Positions 1 through 7,924 of a stretch of DNA of 64,000 bases are shown in pieces (position 1 is the first letter of the stretch; each line of letters opens with the position of its first letter). Under the pieces are notes generated by a model. It had not been told where the DNA came from, did not search any database, and worked only from the letters and a program-made list of their open reading frames with translations. A program made the translations under genes and the position numbers. Source of the DNA: JBKPNZ01 sp046732895 (lineage in GTDB: Bacteria; Actinomycetota; Thermoleophilia; Solirubrobacterales; 70-9); contig JBKPNZ010000059.1 of assembly GCA_046732895.1 (NCBI GenBank), positions 7,650 to 71,649 of the forward strand, in the 5' to 3' direction.

Positions 1-610
1 GCTGAAGCAGTTCTTCATCGGCCTGCGCGGGACGATCAACGCGTCGGATCCGGGATTCCCGGCTCTGCGCCGGCTGCTTGCGAAGGATTTGACCCCGCTG
101 CTTGGCCGCTACGACGGCTTCGGCGCGCAGCTCGACTCGATCCTCGAGGCGGTCGGCCTCTACAAGCACGAGATCACAGCGCTCTTCGCCAACGTCGCCG
201 CCGCGACCCTCAACGTGGAGAGCGAGTCGGGCGACAACGGCTCGTTCAGTTTCAACAACCTCCGCACCGAGGCACCGCTCGGGCCCGAGGCGCTGGCCGC
301 GTATCCGCGCAGGCTCCAGTACAACCGCTCGAACCCGTACGTGGAGCCGCTCGGCTTCCTCAACCTCACGACGAACCTCGAGGGCTTCGAGACGCGCCAG
401 TGCGGCAGCGGCGTCCACGCGACCCTGCAGGACGCCGACGCGCCGAGCTTCCCGGGCGACCTCTACGACCGCATCAAGCTCTACGCCTTCGACAACCTCA
501 ACGACTCGAACGCGCTGCCGACGCCGCCGTGTGACGAGCAGGGGCCGTTGCAGTCGATCGGGGTCTCACCGGAGATGACCAAGTACCTCCATGTGAGGAA
601 GGAGCCTTGA
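1..610 (+). CDS. MCE/MlaD-family protein, C-terminal part (5' truncated by window)
   Basis: Open reading frame already running at base 2 and ending in TGA at 608-610; the N-terminus lies outside the window. The visible ~200 residues contain the helical stretch with motif GLYKHEITALFANVAAAT, followed by a region rich in Asn, Tyr and Pro with two Cys (RQCGSG, PPCDEQ). Helical tails of this kind follow the MCE domain in actinobacterial MlaD-like proteins, which form periplasmic or cell-wall tunnels for lipid import. The MCE domain itself is not visible, so the family call rests on the tail only. It could belong to an mce operon upstream of the window; the next gene downstream is unrelated. Confidence 0.55.
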   Translation, partial: LKQFFIGLRGTINASDPGFPALRRLLAKDLTPLLGRYDGFGAQLDSILEAVGLYKHEITALFANVAAATLNVESESGDNGSFSFNNLRTEAPLGPEALAAYPRRLQYNRSNPYVEPLGFLNLTTNLEGFETRQCGSGVHATLQDADAPSFPGDLYDRIKLYAFDNLNDSNALPTPPCDEQGPLQSIGVSPEMTKYLHVRKEP

Positions 611-769
611 TCAGTAGTTTTCCGCAACGTACGGGGGGAAACCCACAGGACAAGGAGGGGTTTCAACCGATGTGGACGCATCGGGGTCAAAGGACGATCC
701 TGGTGAGTCCATTTCGAAAGGACCCGAAACCAATGCGCGGGCGATGTCTGTGCCTGCGCGCGACACATC

Positions 770-775
770 AGGAGG
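770..775 (+). promoter_or_regulatory. Shine-Dalgarno AGGAGG that fixes the start of the secreted protein
   Basis: AGGAGG lies 4 bases before GTG 780. It supports starting the secreted protein at 780 and not at the upstream in-frame GTG 672, whose extra 36 residues would put a hydrophilic stretch before the signal peptide. Confidence 0.6.
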
Positions 776-779
776 AGAT

Positions 780-1664
780 GTGAGACGCATTCCGCGTAAG
801 ACGCTGCTGGTCTCAGTGACCGCAGCGCTCGCGCTGAGCACGGGCGGGATCGCCTGGGCAAGCGCGGCAACCGAGATCTCGGCGGTGACTGGCGCCGTGA
901 ACTCAAACGTGCTGCCGGCCAGCGGTGACCCCGCAGCGGCGCAGCTGTTCAACCAGGTGACGACTCTGGACGGGACCAACACGACCACCACCCCTGACAA
1001 GGGTGCTGAGCGGGTCTACGTCGACTACGACAACAGCATCAAGTTCACGGCGAACTCGAAGCTTGCCAAGTGCACGGCAAGCGATGTGACGCTCGCCAGT
1101 GGCGATACCAGTGCCGCCGCCACGGCGTGCGGTAAGGACAGCGTTGTCGGATCCGGCGCCGCCACGGCGAGCCTCGGCAACAACACGCTGCCGCCATTCA
1201 CCGTGACCGCGTTCAACGGCCCGACGTCGACCGCAGGCAGCGCCTGCACGACGCCTGCCGATGGCGCGGGCGGCCCGGTCGGTTGCGAGTGGGAGGGTGG
1301 AGATCCCACCATCATCCTGTTCGCGCGCAGCGATCTGGCGAGCCAGTCGGTTCCGGTGCGCGGCGAGATCGAGCCCGACGGCTCGGTTGCCGGACCCGGC
1401 CAGCAGGGTGGCGACGTCGCTTACCGCCTCGCGGTCACCGACGCGCCCGATGTCGCCGGCGACGCCGGTGCGATCACGCTGTTCAACGCCCTCGTGGGCA
1501 AGAAGTACACGAACGGCAAGACCGGCGACAAGAAGAAGACCTACAACTACATCTCAGCTAGGTGCGATGACGCCAACAAGGACCTCAACTATGGCGCCAC
1601 GTGGGTCTACGACGACAACACGACGGACACCGCGACCTGGACGCAGGACTGCGTCGTTAAGTAG
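780..1664 (+). CDS. Secreted cysteine-containing protein of unknown function
   Basis: 294 residues. The N-terminus is a classical Sec signal peptide: basic RRIPRK, a hydrophobic run and a likely AWA/SA cleavage site near residue 26. The mature part is rich in Thr, Ser, Asp and Gly with six Cys in three spaced pairs, suggesting disulfides and export. No catalytic motif is recognised. Start chosen at GTG 780 because of the AGGAGG just upstream and because the signal peptide then begins at residue 1. The gene stands alone between an MCE gene and a strong intrinsic terminator, so it is probably a monocistronic, well-expressed exported protein. Function unknown. Confidence 0.7.
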   Translation: MRRIPRKTLLVSVTAALALSTGGIAWASAATEISAVTGAVNSNVLPASGDPAAAQLFNQVTTLDGTNTTTTPDKGAERVYVDYDNSIKFTANSKLAKCTASDVTLASGDTSAAATACGKDSVVGSGAATASLGNNTLPPFTVTAFNGPTSTAGSACTTPADGAGGPVGCEWEGGDPTIILFARSDLASQSVPVRGEIEPDGSVAGPGQQGGDVAYRLAVTDAPDVAGDAGAITLFNALVGKKYTNGKTGDKKKTYNYISARCDDANKDLNYGATWVYDDNTTDTATWTQDCVVK

Positions 1665-1688
1665 CGTTCAGCTCGGTTGAAGTAGTGG

Positions 1689-1720
1689 GAGGGGCGGCCT
1701 TCGGGCCGCCCCTCTTTCGT
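1689..1720 (+). terminator. Intrinsic terminator with UUCG tetraloop
   Basis: Perfect 11-bp stem (1689-1699 pairs with 1704-1714) closed by a TTCG tetraloop at 1700-1703 and followed by a T-rich stretch (TTTCGT). It lies 25 bases after the secreted-protein stop codon and is the clearest rho-independent terminator in the window. Confidence 0.88.
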
Positions 1721-1747
1721 CCCCGAAAGGACTCTGGATGGAATCGG

Positions 1748-1753
1748 TAGGTT
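1748..1753 (+). promoter_or_regulatory. -10 box TAGGTT, likely leaderless promoter
   Basis: TAGGTT lies 7 bases before ATG 1761 with no Shine-Dalgarno. This spacing is typical of actinobacterial leaderless transcripts and recurs across the window. Confidence 0.5.
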
Positions 1754-1760
1754 TGGGTTG

Positions 1761-2177
1761 ATGGCAGGGATCTCACGAAGGCTTGCGTCCGCGGCGGTCG
1801 CGGCGGCGCTCGGCGCCGGCTTGGTCGCCGGATGCGGCGGCGACGACAGCACGACGACGGCCTCGACGCCGCCCCCCACGGCCCAGTCCGAGCAGGAGAT
1901 CCGCGCCGTCCTCGATGACTTCTACTCCGACGACAACCAGGCGAAGTGCCAGACCCTGAGCGCAGAGGCGCTCAAGACGATGGGCGGCATGGATATGTGC
2001 CTGAACAACGACGCCCCCGCCACGAAGACGCCGTTCGAGGTGAAGCAGATCAAGATCTCGGGCACGACGGCCACGGTCCACCTGAAGGCCGGCGAGTCCG
2101 TGGGCAATGTGCACCTGGTGTTCGAGGACGGCGCCTGGAAGTGGTCGGCGCCGGTCCCGCTCTCGGTTCAGCTCTGA
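1761..2177 (+). CDS. Small lipoprotein of unknown function
   Basis: 138 residues. The signal peptide starts MAGISRRLAS and ends in the lipobox LVAGC with Cys at about residue 24, followed by an Asp/Ser/Thr linker, as in exported lipoproteins. The mature domain (~100 residues: EIRAVLDDFY, then a CLNND region and C-terminal strands TVHLKAGESVGNVHLVFED and WKWSAPV) resembles the small NTF2-like/DUF4878 fold that follows many actinobacterial lipoprotein signals; that match is a guess from the pattern. Start ATG 1761 chosen over the adjacent TTG because of the TAGGTT box 7 bases upstream. Confidence 0.7.
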   Translation: MAGISRRLASAAVAAALGAGLVAGCGGDDSTTTASTPPPTAQSEQEIRAVLDDFYSDDNQAKCQTLSAEALKTMGGMDMCLNNDAPATKTPFEVKQIKISGTTATVHLKAGESVGNVHLVFEDGAWKWSAPVPLSVQL

Positions 2178-2215
2178 TTCGGCTCCGTCCTCCTTGCGGA
2201 CGCCGGGCCAGTGGA

Positions 2216-2221
2216 TAGGTT
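2216..2221 (+). promoter_or_regulatory. -10 box TAGGTT before lipoprotein gene
   Basis: TAGGTT is 10 bases upstream of ATG 2232. It lies inside the alternative longer reading frame (GTG 2211), which argues for the shorter start. Confidence 0.4.
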
Positions 2222-2231
2222 CTTCCCTGCA

Positions 2232-2585
2232 ATGGGCAGGGCTCCTCTCTTCCTGGCGCTGATCGCGACGGTCGCGGTCTTGAGCGCGTGCGGCTCCGAG
2301 GAGACGCCGAAGCTCTCCGACGCCAAGATTGCCGACGCGCTCAACCTCGAGCAGACCGAGGGCGGCTTTCGCGTCGGCGACAACCCGTTCTGCCGGATCA
2401 CCGAGATCCTCAACGACGCCGACGAGACGTCCGGCTTGACGAAGTCGCAGCGACGCGTCGCGATCACGAGCAGAAGCGGCGATGTGGGCGTTCTGGTGAA
2501 GACGCCGTTCGCGCCGAGCTGCAAGGACGAGGTCACCGCCGACCTCAACAAGCTCGACAAGCAGCAGCAGAAACAGAAGAGCTAA
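2232..2585 (+). CDS. Small lipoprotein of unknown function
   Basis: 117 residues from ATG 2232 (an in-frame GTG at 2211 would add seven). Signal peptide MGRAPLFLALIATVAVLSAC carries the lipobox LSAC with the lipidated Cys at about residue 20. The mature part is short and hydrophilic with two further Cys (NPFCRITE and APSCKDE) and a Gln/Lys-rich end. No family recognised. Its stop codon overlaps the stop of the convergent esterase gene by four bases, so the two transcripts must run into each other. Confidence 0.65.
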   Translation: MGRAPLFLALIATVAVLSACGSEETPKLSDAKIADALNLEQTEGGFRVGDNPFCRITEILNDADETSGLTKSQRRVAITSRSGDVGVLVKTPFAPSCKDEVTADLNKLDKQQQKQKS

Positions 2586-3505
2586 CCGAGGCGCTCGGCG
2601 AAGAACCGCCCGATCCGGTCCGTCGCGGCCTGCGCCTCGGGGACGACGGCGATGAATTGGAAGACGTGGATCATCCCCTCGCCGACCTCCAATGTCACCT
2701 CGACCCCGGCCTGCTCAGCCGCTGCCGCCAGGCGCTCGGCATCGTCGTAGAGGATCTCGTCGGTTCCCACCTGGATCAGGAGGGGCGGCAGCCCGCTCAG
2801 ATCTGCGTAGAGAGGTGAGGCGAGCGGGGCCCTGGGGTCCCCGCCATCGAGGTAGTTGGCCACCGCCTGGCGCTTGGTCGAGAGGTCGAGCACCGGATCG
2901 ACCGCCTGACGCTCGGTGATCGACTCTCCCGTCAGCGCGAGATCGACCCAGGGAGAAAGCACGGCTGCCGCCGCCGGCAGCGTCACGCCGCGATCGCGCA
3001 TCGCGACCAGCGCTGCCATCGTCAGCCCGCCTCCCGCCGAGTCGCCGGCGAGCCCCACCTCCTCTGGTGACGGGCCCTGACAGAGGAGCCATGAGTAGGC
3101 CGTGACGGCGTCGTTCACCGCGGCGGGGTGCGGATGCTCCGGGGCAAGGCGGTAATCGATCGCGAGCGCTCGTGCATCGGCGGCGCGGGCGATGCGGGCG
3201 GCCAGTTCCTGGTGCGTCGCCGGCGACCCGCGCTGGTAGTAGCCGCCGTGGAAATAGAGGATCGTGCGCGTGCCGGAGGCGCCGGGCGGCGTCAGCCAGA
3301 TGGCCGCTACGCCATCCGCATCCACGGCCTCGACCTCGACGTCGTCGGGCAGCGGGAAGAGCGCCGCCGTCTCCTCGAGCTCCGCCCTGCCCCGCTCCAC
3401 CGAGAGCGGCAGCTCCGCGTCGAGATCGCGCCTTCGCGCCCATGCGAGCTCGAGGATCTGCTCGTACTCCCGGCTCGCCACGACGCGCAGTCTTACCGAC
3501 CGCAC
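2582..3505 (-). CDS. Alpha/beta-hydrolase esterase (hormone-sensitive-lipase type)
   Basis: 307 residues. Oxyanion-hole motif HGGYY, nucleophile elbow GDSAGG and, near the C-terminus, acid and base residues in GTDEILYDDAERL and GMIHVF give the Ser-Asp-His triad of the HSL/acetyl-hydrolase family. The YRLAPEHPHPA motif is also typical. Expected to hydrolyse short-chain esters in the cytoplasm; substrate unknown. Start GTG 3505 has no good ribosome site and GTG 3481 is an equal alternative (eight residues shorter). It is divergent from the RemA-like gene with only about 28 bases between starts. Confidence 0.85.
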   Translation of the reverse strand: MRSVRLRVVASREYEQILELAWARRRDLDAELPLSVERGRAELEETAALFPLPDDVEVEAVDADGVAAIWLTPPGASGTRTILYFHGGYYQRGSPATHQELAARIARAADARALAIDYRLAPEHPHPAAVNDAVTAYSWLLCQGPSPEEVGLAGDSAGGGLTMAALVAMRDRGVTLPAAAAVLSPWVDLALTGESITERQAVDPVLDLSTKRQAVANYLDGGDPRAPLASPLYADLSGLPPLLIQVGTDEILYDDAERLAAAAEQAGVEVTLEVGEGMIHVFQFIAVVPEAQAATDRIGRFFAERLG

Positions 3506-3520
3506 GCGCGAGCGTGGGGA

Positions 3521-3526
3521 TAGGCT
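3521..3526 (+). promoter_or_regulatory. -10 box TAGGCT, likely leaderless promoter
   Basis: TAGGCT sits 7 bases before ATG 3534 with no ribosome-binding site. It fixes the start of the RemA-like protein. Confidence 0.5.
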
Positions 3527-3533
3527 TGACCGT

Positions 3534-3800
3534 ATGGCGACGAAGCGGGATCCACGGCTGGTGTCTCTGGGCTACGGCAAGTTCGTGCGCGCCGACCGCG
3601 TCTTCGCTCTCGTCCCGCTCGATCCCGCCGAGCGCGGAGACGGCCGGCGGACCTATGTGCATGTCGAGGGAATGGCCGAGCCGATCGTCGCCTCGCGCTC
3701 GGAGCGCGCGATCCTCGCCGACGTCGAGGCCGCGCTGACCGAGGCGGCGGGGATGCCGCGGCAGCGCCGCCCGAAGGGACAGGAGAGCCTTCTCGGCTGA
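3534..3800 (+). CDS. RemA/DUF370-like small protein
   Basis: 88 residues. The core LVSLGYGKFVRADRVFALV followed by GRRTYVHVEGMAEPIVASRS and ERAIL resembles the RemA (DUF370) pattern of a GFGN...ANRI strand, a GRRTR turn and a D..HVILS strand; the segment between the two halves is shorter than in Bacillus RemA. RemA is a DNA-binding regulator of matrix genes in Bacillus; whether this protein binds DNA is unknown. A reading frame continues upstream but the TAGGCT box and divergent esterase start make ATG 3534 the sensible start. It lies just before metG. Confidence 0.5.
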   Translation: MATKRDPRLVSLGYGKFVRADRVFALVPLDPAERGDGRRTYVHVEGMAEPIVASRSERAILADVEAALTEAAGMPRQRRPKGQESLLG

Positions 3801-3820
3801 GCGCGCCCGGGCGGCGGCTC

Positions 3821-3826
3821 TATGCT
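3821..3826 (+). promoter_or_regulatory. -10 box TATGCT for metG
   Basis: TATGCT lies 9 bases upstream of the metG GTG. No Shine-Dalgarno is present between them. Confidence 0.45.
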
Positions 3827-3835
3827 CCGCCGGCC

Positions 3836-5347
3836 GTGAGCTACTACATCACCACCCCGATCTACTACGTGAACGCGGAGCCCCACCTGGGACACGCGTA
3901 CTCGACGATCGCCGCCGACATCCTCGCGCGGCACATGCGCCAGCGCGGCGAGGATGTCTTCTTCCTGACCGGCACGGACGAGCACGGGGAGCCGGTGGCC
4001 CAGGCGGCGGAGCGTCAGGGGGTCACGCCGCAGGAGCTCGTGGATCGCAACGCGCCGAAGTTCCGGGACCTCATGCCGCCGATCGAGGCCTCCAACGATT
4101 TCTTCATCCGCACCACTGACCCGCAGCACATCGCCAAGGTCCAGGTGATCACCCAAAGGGTCTACGACAACGGCTACGTCTACGAGGGCGTTTATGAGGG
4201 CTGGTACTGCCCCCGCTGTGCCCGCTTCTACGCTGAGGCCGAACTCGGACCCGGTCACAGTTGCCCGATCCACGAGATCGAGCTCGATCGCGTCCGCGAG
4301 GAGAACTGGTTCTTTCGCCTCTCGGCGTTCGAGGACGACCTCAAGCGCCTTTATGCCGAGCGGCCTGACTTCGTCCAACCCGAGGCCCGCCGCAACGAGG
4401 TGCTGTCGTTCATCGAGAGCGGGCTCGAGGACGTCTCGCTGTCACGCCCGCAGCTGACGTGGGGGGTGCCGCTGCCGTGGGATCCCGGCCAGGTCATGTA
4501 CGTCTGGTTCGACGCGCTGCTCAACTACGTCACCGCCCTCTCCTACGCCCGCGACGGTGAGGACCTGACGGACCGCTTCTGGCCGGCCTTCCACATCATC
4601 GGCAAGGACATCCTCAGGTTCCACTCGGTCTACTGGCCCGCGTTCCTGATGGCGGCCGGGATGGAGCCGCCGAAGCGGATGTTCATCCACGGGTTTCTAC
4701 TGATGGGCGAGAAGAAGATGTCGAAGTCGCTCGGCAACGTCCTCGATCCGTTCGCGGTGATCGAGCGCTTCGGCGCCGACGCGCTGCGCTTCTACTGCTT
4801 CCGCGAGGTGAGCTTCGGCCAGGACGGCTCTGTGTCGGCCGCCGGGTTCGAGTCACGCTACGAGGCCGAGCTTGCGAACGACTGGGGCAACCTGGTGAGC
4901 CGCACGCTGGCGATGCTGGACCGCTATCGGGGTGGTGAAGTACCCGAGGCCGAGCCAGATCCGGCGCTTGCCGACGGCGACGATGGCCTGGCCGGCCTCG
5001 ACGAGGTCGTCTGCGACCTGCTCGACGGCGCGGCGCTCAGTCAGGCGCTCGATGCGATCTGGACGCGGGTTCGCCGCCTCAATCGCTACGTAGAGGAGTC
5101 GCGCCCGTGGGACCTCGCAAAGGACGACGGACAGGCCGGCGAGCTGGATCGCGTTCTGTACAACCTGGCCGAGGGCGTGCGGGTCGTGGCGCTCTTGCTG
5201 CTCGCCTACATGCCCCAGACTTCGGAGCGGCTGCTCGCGGCACTCGACGAGCCGCAGCGCGACGTCGCCGTCTTCGGCTCGCGGCCGGGCGGCTGGCACG
5301 CGGCCCGGGTCGAGCCCCTATTCCCGAAGATCGAGTCCGCAGCCTGA
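3836..5347 (+). CDS. metG: Methionyl-tRNA synthetase
   Basis: 503 residues, class I aminoacyl-tRNA synthetase that charges tRNA-Met in the cytoplasm. HIGH signature is HLGH at residues 17-20; KMSKS is at 294-298 (KKMSKSLGN). A zinc-binding knuckle is visible as CPRC (about residues 123-126) and CPIH (about 142-145). The anticodon-binding helical domain fills the C-terminal third; the optional C-terminal EMAP/tRNA-binding domain is absent, as in short bacterial MetRS. Starts at GTG 3836 with a TATGCT box nine bases upstream. First gene of the conserved metG-tatD-rsmA-ispE block, here split by an ABC exporter pair that begins one base after the metG stop. Confidence 0.97.
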   Translation: MSYYITTPIYYVNAEPHLGHAYSTIAADILARHMRQRGEDVFFLTGTDEHGEPVAQAAERQGVTPQELVDRNAPKFRDLMPPIEASNDFFIRTTDPQHIAKVQVITQRVYDNGYVYEGVYEGWYCPRCARFYAEAELGPGHSCPIHEIELDRVREENWFFRLSAFEDDLKRLYAERPDFVQPEARRNEVLSFIESGLEDVSLSRPQLTWGVPLPWDPGQVMYVWFDALLNYVTALSYARDGEDLTDRFWPAFHIIGKDILRFHSVYWPAFLMAAGMEPPKRMFIHGFLLMGEKKMSKSLGNVLDPFAVIERFGADALRFYCFREVSFGQDGSVSAAGFESRYEAELANDWGNLVSRTLAMLDRYRGGEVPEAEPDPALADGDDGLAGLDEVVCDLLDGAALSQALDAIWTRVRRLNRYVEESRPWDLAKDDGQAGELDRVLYNLAEGVRVVALLLLAYMPQTSERLLAALDEPQRDVAVFGSRPGGWHAARVEPLFPKIESAA

Positions 5348-5348
5348 G

Positions 5349-6191
5349 GTGGGGCCGGCGCTTGCCGTCCGCGGGCTGGGGAAGCGCTACGGCGCGACCG
5401 AGGCTCTGCGGTCGGTCGACCTGGAGGTCGCCGAGGGTGAGCTCGTTGGCCTGCTCGGGCCGAATGGCGCCGGCAAGTCCACGCTGACGAAGATCGCCTG
5501 CGGGCTAGTGCGTCCCACCGCTGGGACCGCGGAGGTGTGCGGCTATCCAGCCCGGACGGCCGAGGCACGCTGGCGGCTTGGCTATCTCGCCGAGCTCTTT
5601 CGGTTTCCCGGGTGGGCGAGCGCCGAGGAGGTCCTCGGCCTGCACCAGGACCTGAGCGGGTCGGATGGCGGCCGGCACGAACGCAAGGAGCTGCTGGAGC
5701 TCGTGGGGCTCGGCGCCGCCGCGGGGGTCCGGGTCGAAGCGATGTCAAAGGGGATGCAGCAGCGTCTGGGCATCGCCCAGGCGCTCATCGGTCGCCCGAG
5801 CCTGCTGTTGCTCGACGAGCCCACGAGTGCGCTGGACCCGGTGGGGCGCCGCATCGTCCGCGAGCTGCTCGGAGAGGTCCGCGAGCGAGGGGTCGCGGTC
5901 CTCTTGAACTCGCACCTGCTAGGCGAGGTCGAGCGAGTGTGCGAGCGGGTGGCCATCCTGCTCGAGGGACAGGTCGTCGCCACGGGCAGGACCGAGGAGC
6001 TCACGCGTCCGCGCGGGGTGGTGGTCGAGACGGCCTCGGGCATGAAGCGGTTTGACGGCGTCGCTCGCGAGGAGGCCCCGCGGATCGTCGCCGAGCTGGT
6101 CCGCGGCGGAGAACAGATCTATTCGGTGCGCGTTCTGACGAGCACGCTCGAGGACGTCTATCTCGAGGCCGTGGGAGGAACGACCTCGTGA
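5349..6191 (+). CDS. ABC transporter ATP-binding protein
   Basis: 280 residues. Walker A GPNGAGKST at 37-45, signature MSKGMQQRLGIAQAL, Walker B LLLLDEPTSALDP and the H-loop (LLNSHLL) are all intact, so it should hydrolyse ATP. The ~60-residue tail after the ATPase core is typical of the CcmA/NatA-type exporters. It starts one base after metG stops and overlaps the next gene by four bases (GTGA), so it forms a pair with the membrane subunit. Substrate not predictable; such pairs export drugs, lipids or ions. Confidence 0.93.
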   Translation: MGPALAVRGLGKRYGATEALRSVDLEVAEGELVGLLGPNGAGKSTLTKIACGLVRPTAGTAEVCGYPARTAEARWRLGYLAELFRFPGWASAEEVLGLHQDLSGSDGGRHERKELLELVGLGAAAGVRVEAMSKGMQQRLGIAQALIGRPSLLLLDEPTSALDPVGRRIVRELLGEVRERGVAVLLNSHLLGEVERVCERVAILLEGQVVATGRTEELTRPRGVVVETASGMKRFDGVAREEAPRIVAELVRGGEQIYSVRVLTSTLEDVYLEAVGGTTS

Positions 6192-7030
6192 TCGCGATCG
6201 TCAGGTACGCGCTGCGGGAGAGCCTGCGCCGCCGCGTCTTCGCGGTCGTCGTGGTCCTGACGGTCGCGTTCCTCGCGCTGTATGCGGTGGGAGCCCACTT
6301 CGCGTTCAAGGAGGCCAACGACTTCGCCGCGCCGCGCGCGGTTGACCCGGTCGCGTTCACGGGAGCGACGATCTTCGGGCTGGCGATGTTCGCGACGCTC
6401 TTCCTGGGCGCCGTGCTCGCCGTCTTCCTCACCCTCGGCGTTGTCCGGGGCGACGCTGAGACCGGCCTGTTGCAGCCGCTCGTCGTTCGCCCCCTCGGCC
6501 GCGCGGCGCTCCTCACCGCGCGGTTCGCGGGAGCGGCGGCGATCTCCTTCATCTACGTCGTCGTTGTCTTCTCGCTGGCGCTCGGGATCACGCTGGTGGC
6601 GGGCGACTGGAGGCCGGATCACGTCGCCGGCCCGGGGATCGCCCTCGGCCTTGCGGTGGTGATCATCGCGGCGCTGTCCCTGTTCGCCTCGGTCTACCTG
6701 TCCGGGACGGCGCAGGGGATCGCAGTGCTGATGGTGTTCGGCGCAGGGCTGACCGCGGGCCTCCTTGGGCAGATCGGCGACGCGCTCAACTCCGGCACGC
6801 TCGAGTCGGTCGCGCACTACTCGAGCTGGGTGCTGCCGTTCGAAGCTCTCTACCAGGCGGGCCTGCACGCCCTCATCTCCGGGACCGGTGGGCTCACGAA
6901 CGCGATCCTGCGGCTCGGGCCGTTCGGCGGCGCGGAGGCGGCGGGCGGTGGGCTCGGCCTCTACGCCGTCGCCTACTGTGCGGGGGCGGTCACGTTGGCG
7001 GCGGTCGCCTTCTCACGCCGCGATCTATAG
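6188..7030 (+). CDS. ABC-2 type transporter permease
   Basis: 280 residues with about six transmembrane segments (for example VFAVVVVLTVAFLALYAVG, ATIFGLAMFATLFLGAVLAV, AAISFIYVVVVFSLALGIT, IALGLAVVIIAALSLFASV). The first extracellular loop and charged N-terminus fit the ABC-2 permease fold with two copies per transporter. It overlaps its ATPase partner by four bases and is translated with it. Substrate unknown. Confidence 0.85.
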   Translation: MIAIVRYALRESLRRRVFAVVVVLTVAFLALYAVGAHFAFKEANDFAAPRAVDPVAFTGATIFGLAMFATLFLGAVLAVFLTLGVVRGDAETGLLQPLVVRPLGRAALLTARFAGAAAISFIYVVVVFSLALGITLVAGDWRPDHVAGPGIALGLAVVIIAALSLFASVYLSGTAQGIAVLMVFGAGLTAGLLGQIGDALNSGTLESVAHYSSWVLPFEALYQAGLHALISGTGGLTNAILRLGPFGGAEAAGGGLGLYAVAYCAGAVTLAAVAFSRRDL

Positions 7031-7039
7031 CTCCGCTCC

Positions 7040-7045
7040 TAGACT
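7040..7045 (+). promoter_or_regulatory. -10 box TAGACT for tatD
   Basis: TAGACT is 11 bases upstream of ATG 7057, in the 26-base gap after the ABC permease gene. It suggests tatD-rsmA-ispE has its own promoter. Confidence 0.4.
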
Positions 7046-7056
7046 CGGCGCTTCCG

Positions 7057-7830
7057 ATGGTGGACACCCACGCCCACCTGGGTCTGTGCGAGCCCAGCGC
7101 CGACGATCTGCTCGCTGCGGCACGCGCGGCCGGATTGACGCGCGTGCTCACGGTCGGCCTCGACGAGCGGACGAACGCCGAGGCGATCGCGCACGCCGAG
7201 GATCATGAGGGGGTATTCGCCTGCGTGGGGCGGCATCCCAACTCGGCCACGGGATTCGACGATGCGGCCGCCAACGCGCTCGAGGCGCTTGGCCCCGACC
7301 CGCGCGTCGCCGCGATCGGCGAGACGGGGCTCGACTACTACCGCGACGGCGCCTCGCGCGAGGACCAGCGCCGCGCGTTTGCCGCCCAGATCGAGATCGC
7401 CCGGCGGGCGGCAAAGCCCGTGGTCATTCACGTCCGCAATGGGGAGGGCGAGGAGGGCGACGCCGTCGCCGAGGTGTTCGCGACACTCGCCGAGCAGGCC
7501 GCTGGAGTCGAGGTGATCCTCCACTGCTTCTCGGCGCCGCCCGAGCGAGTCTCCGAGGCCGCCGAGCGGGGCTGGTACTGCTCCTTTGCCGGGAACGTCA
7601 CCTACCCGAAGGCGGAGAAGCTCCGCGAAGCGGCCGGGCTCGTGCCGGAGGAGCTCATCCTCGCCGAGACCGACTCGCCGTTCCTGGCGCCACAGCCTGT
7701 GCGCGGCAAGCCGAACCAGCCGGCGAACGTCGTCGCGACCGCCGAGGTGCTTGCCGAGGTGCGCGGGGTGCCGTACGCGCAGCTGGAGCAGACGATCGAG
7801 GCAAATGCGCGCCGGGCGCTTGCATGGTGA
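7057..7830 (+). CDS. tatD: TatD-family metal-dependent deoxyribonuclease
   Basis: 257 residues, TIM-barrel amidohydrolase fold. Metal ligands are visible in order: VDTHAHL near the N-terminus, the conserved Glu of GETGLDYYRD, HVRNGEGEE (in place of the usual HxR-A/D motif), LHCFSAPPE and ETDSPFLAP. Family members remove nucleotides from DNA 3' ends and act in DNA repair and turnover. Located between metG and rsmA as in most Gram-positive bacteria (yabD position in Bacillus). Confidence 0.93.
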   Translation: MVDTHAHLGLCEPSADDLLAAARAAGLTRVLTVGLDERTNAEAIAHAEDHEGVFACVGRHPNSATGFDDAAANALEALGPDPRVAAIGETGLDYYRDGASREDQRRAFAAQIEIARRAAKPVVIHVRNGEGEEGDAVAEVFATLAEQAAGVEVILHCFSAPPERVSEAAERGWYCSFAGNVTYPKAEKLREAAGLVPEELILAETDSPFLAPQPVRGKPNQPANVVATAEVLAEVRGVPYAQLEQTIEANARRALAW

Positions 7831-7908
7831 GCACGGAAGACAGGAGACCCGGCAGCCCCCGGACGAATCCCGGCTTCGCCGGAATCACCGCTCGCTGGCG
7901 CTCGCTGG

Positions 7909-7917
7909 GAGGAGGCT
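7909..7917 (+). promoter_or_regulatory. Shine-Dalgarno GGGAGGAGG for rsmA
   Basis: GGGAGGAGG ends seven bases before GTG 7925. This fixes the rsmA start and excludes the much longer open frame that overlaps tatD. Confidence 0.7.
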
Positions 7918-7924
7918 GCGGGCC

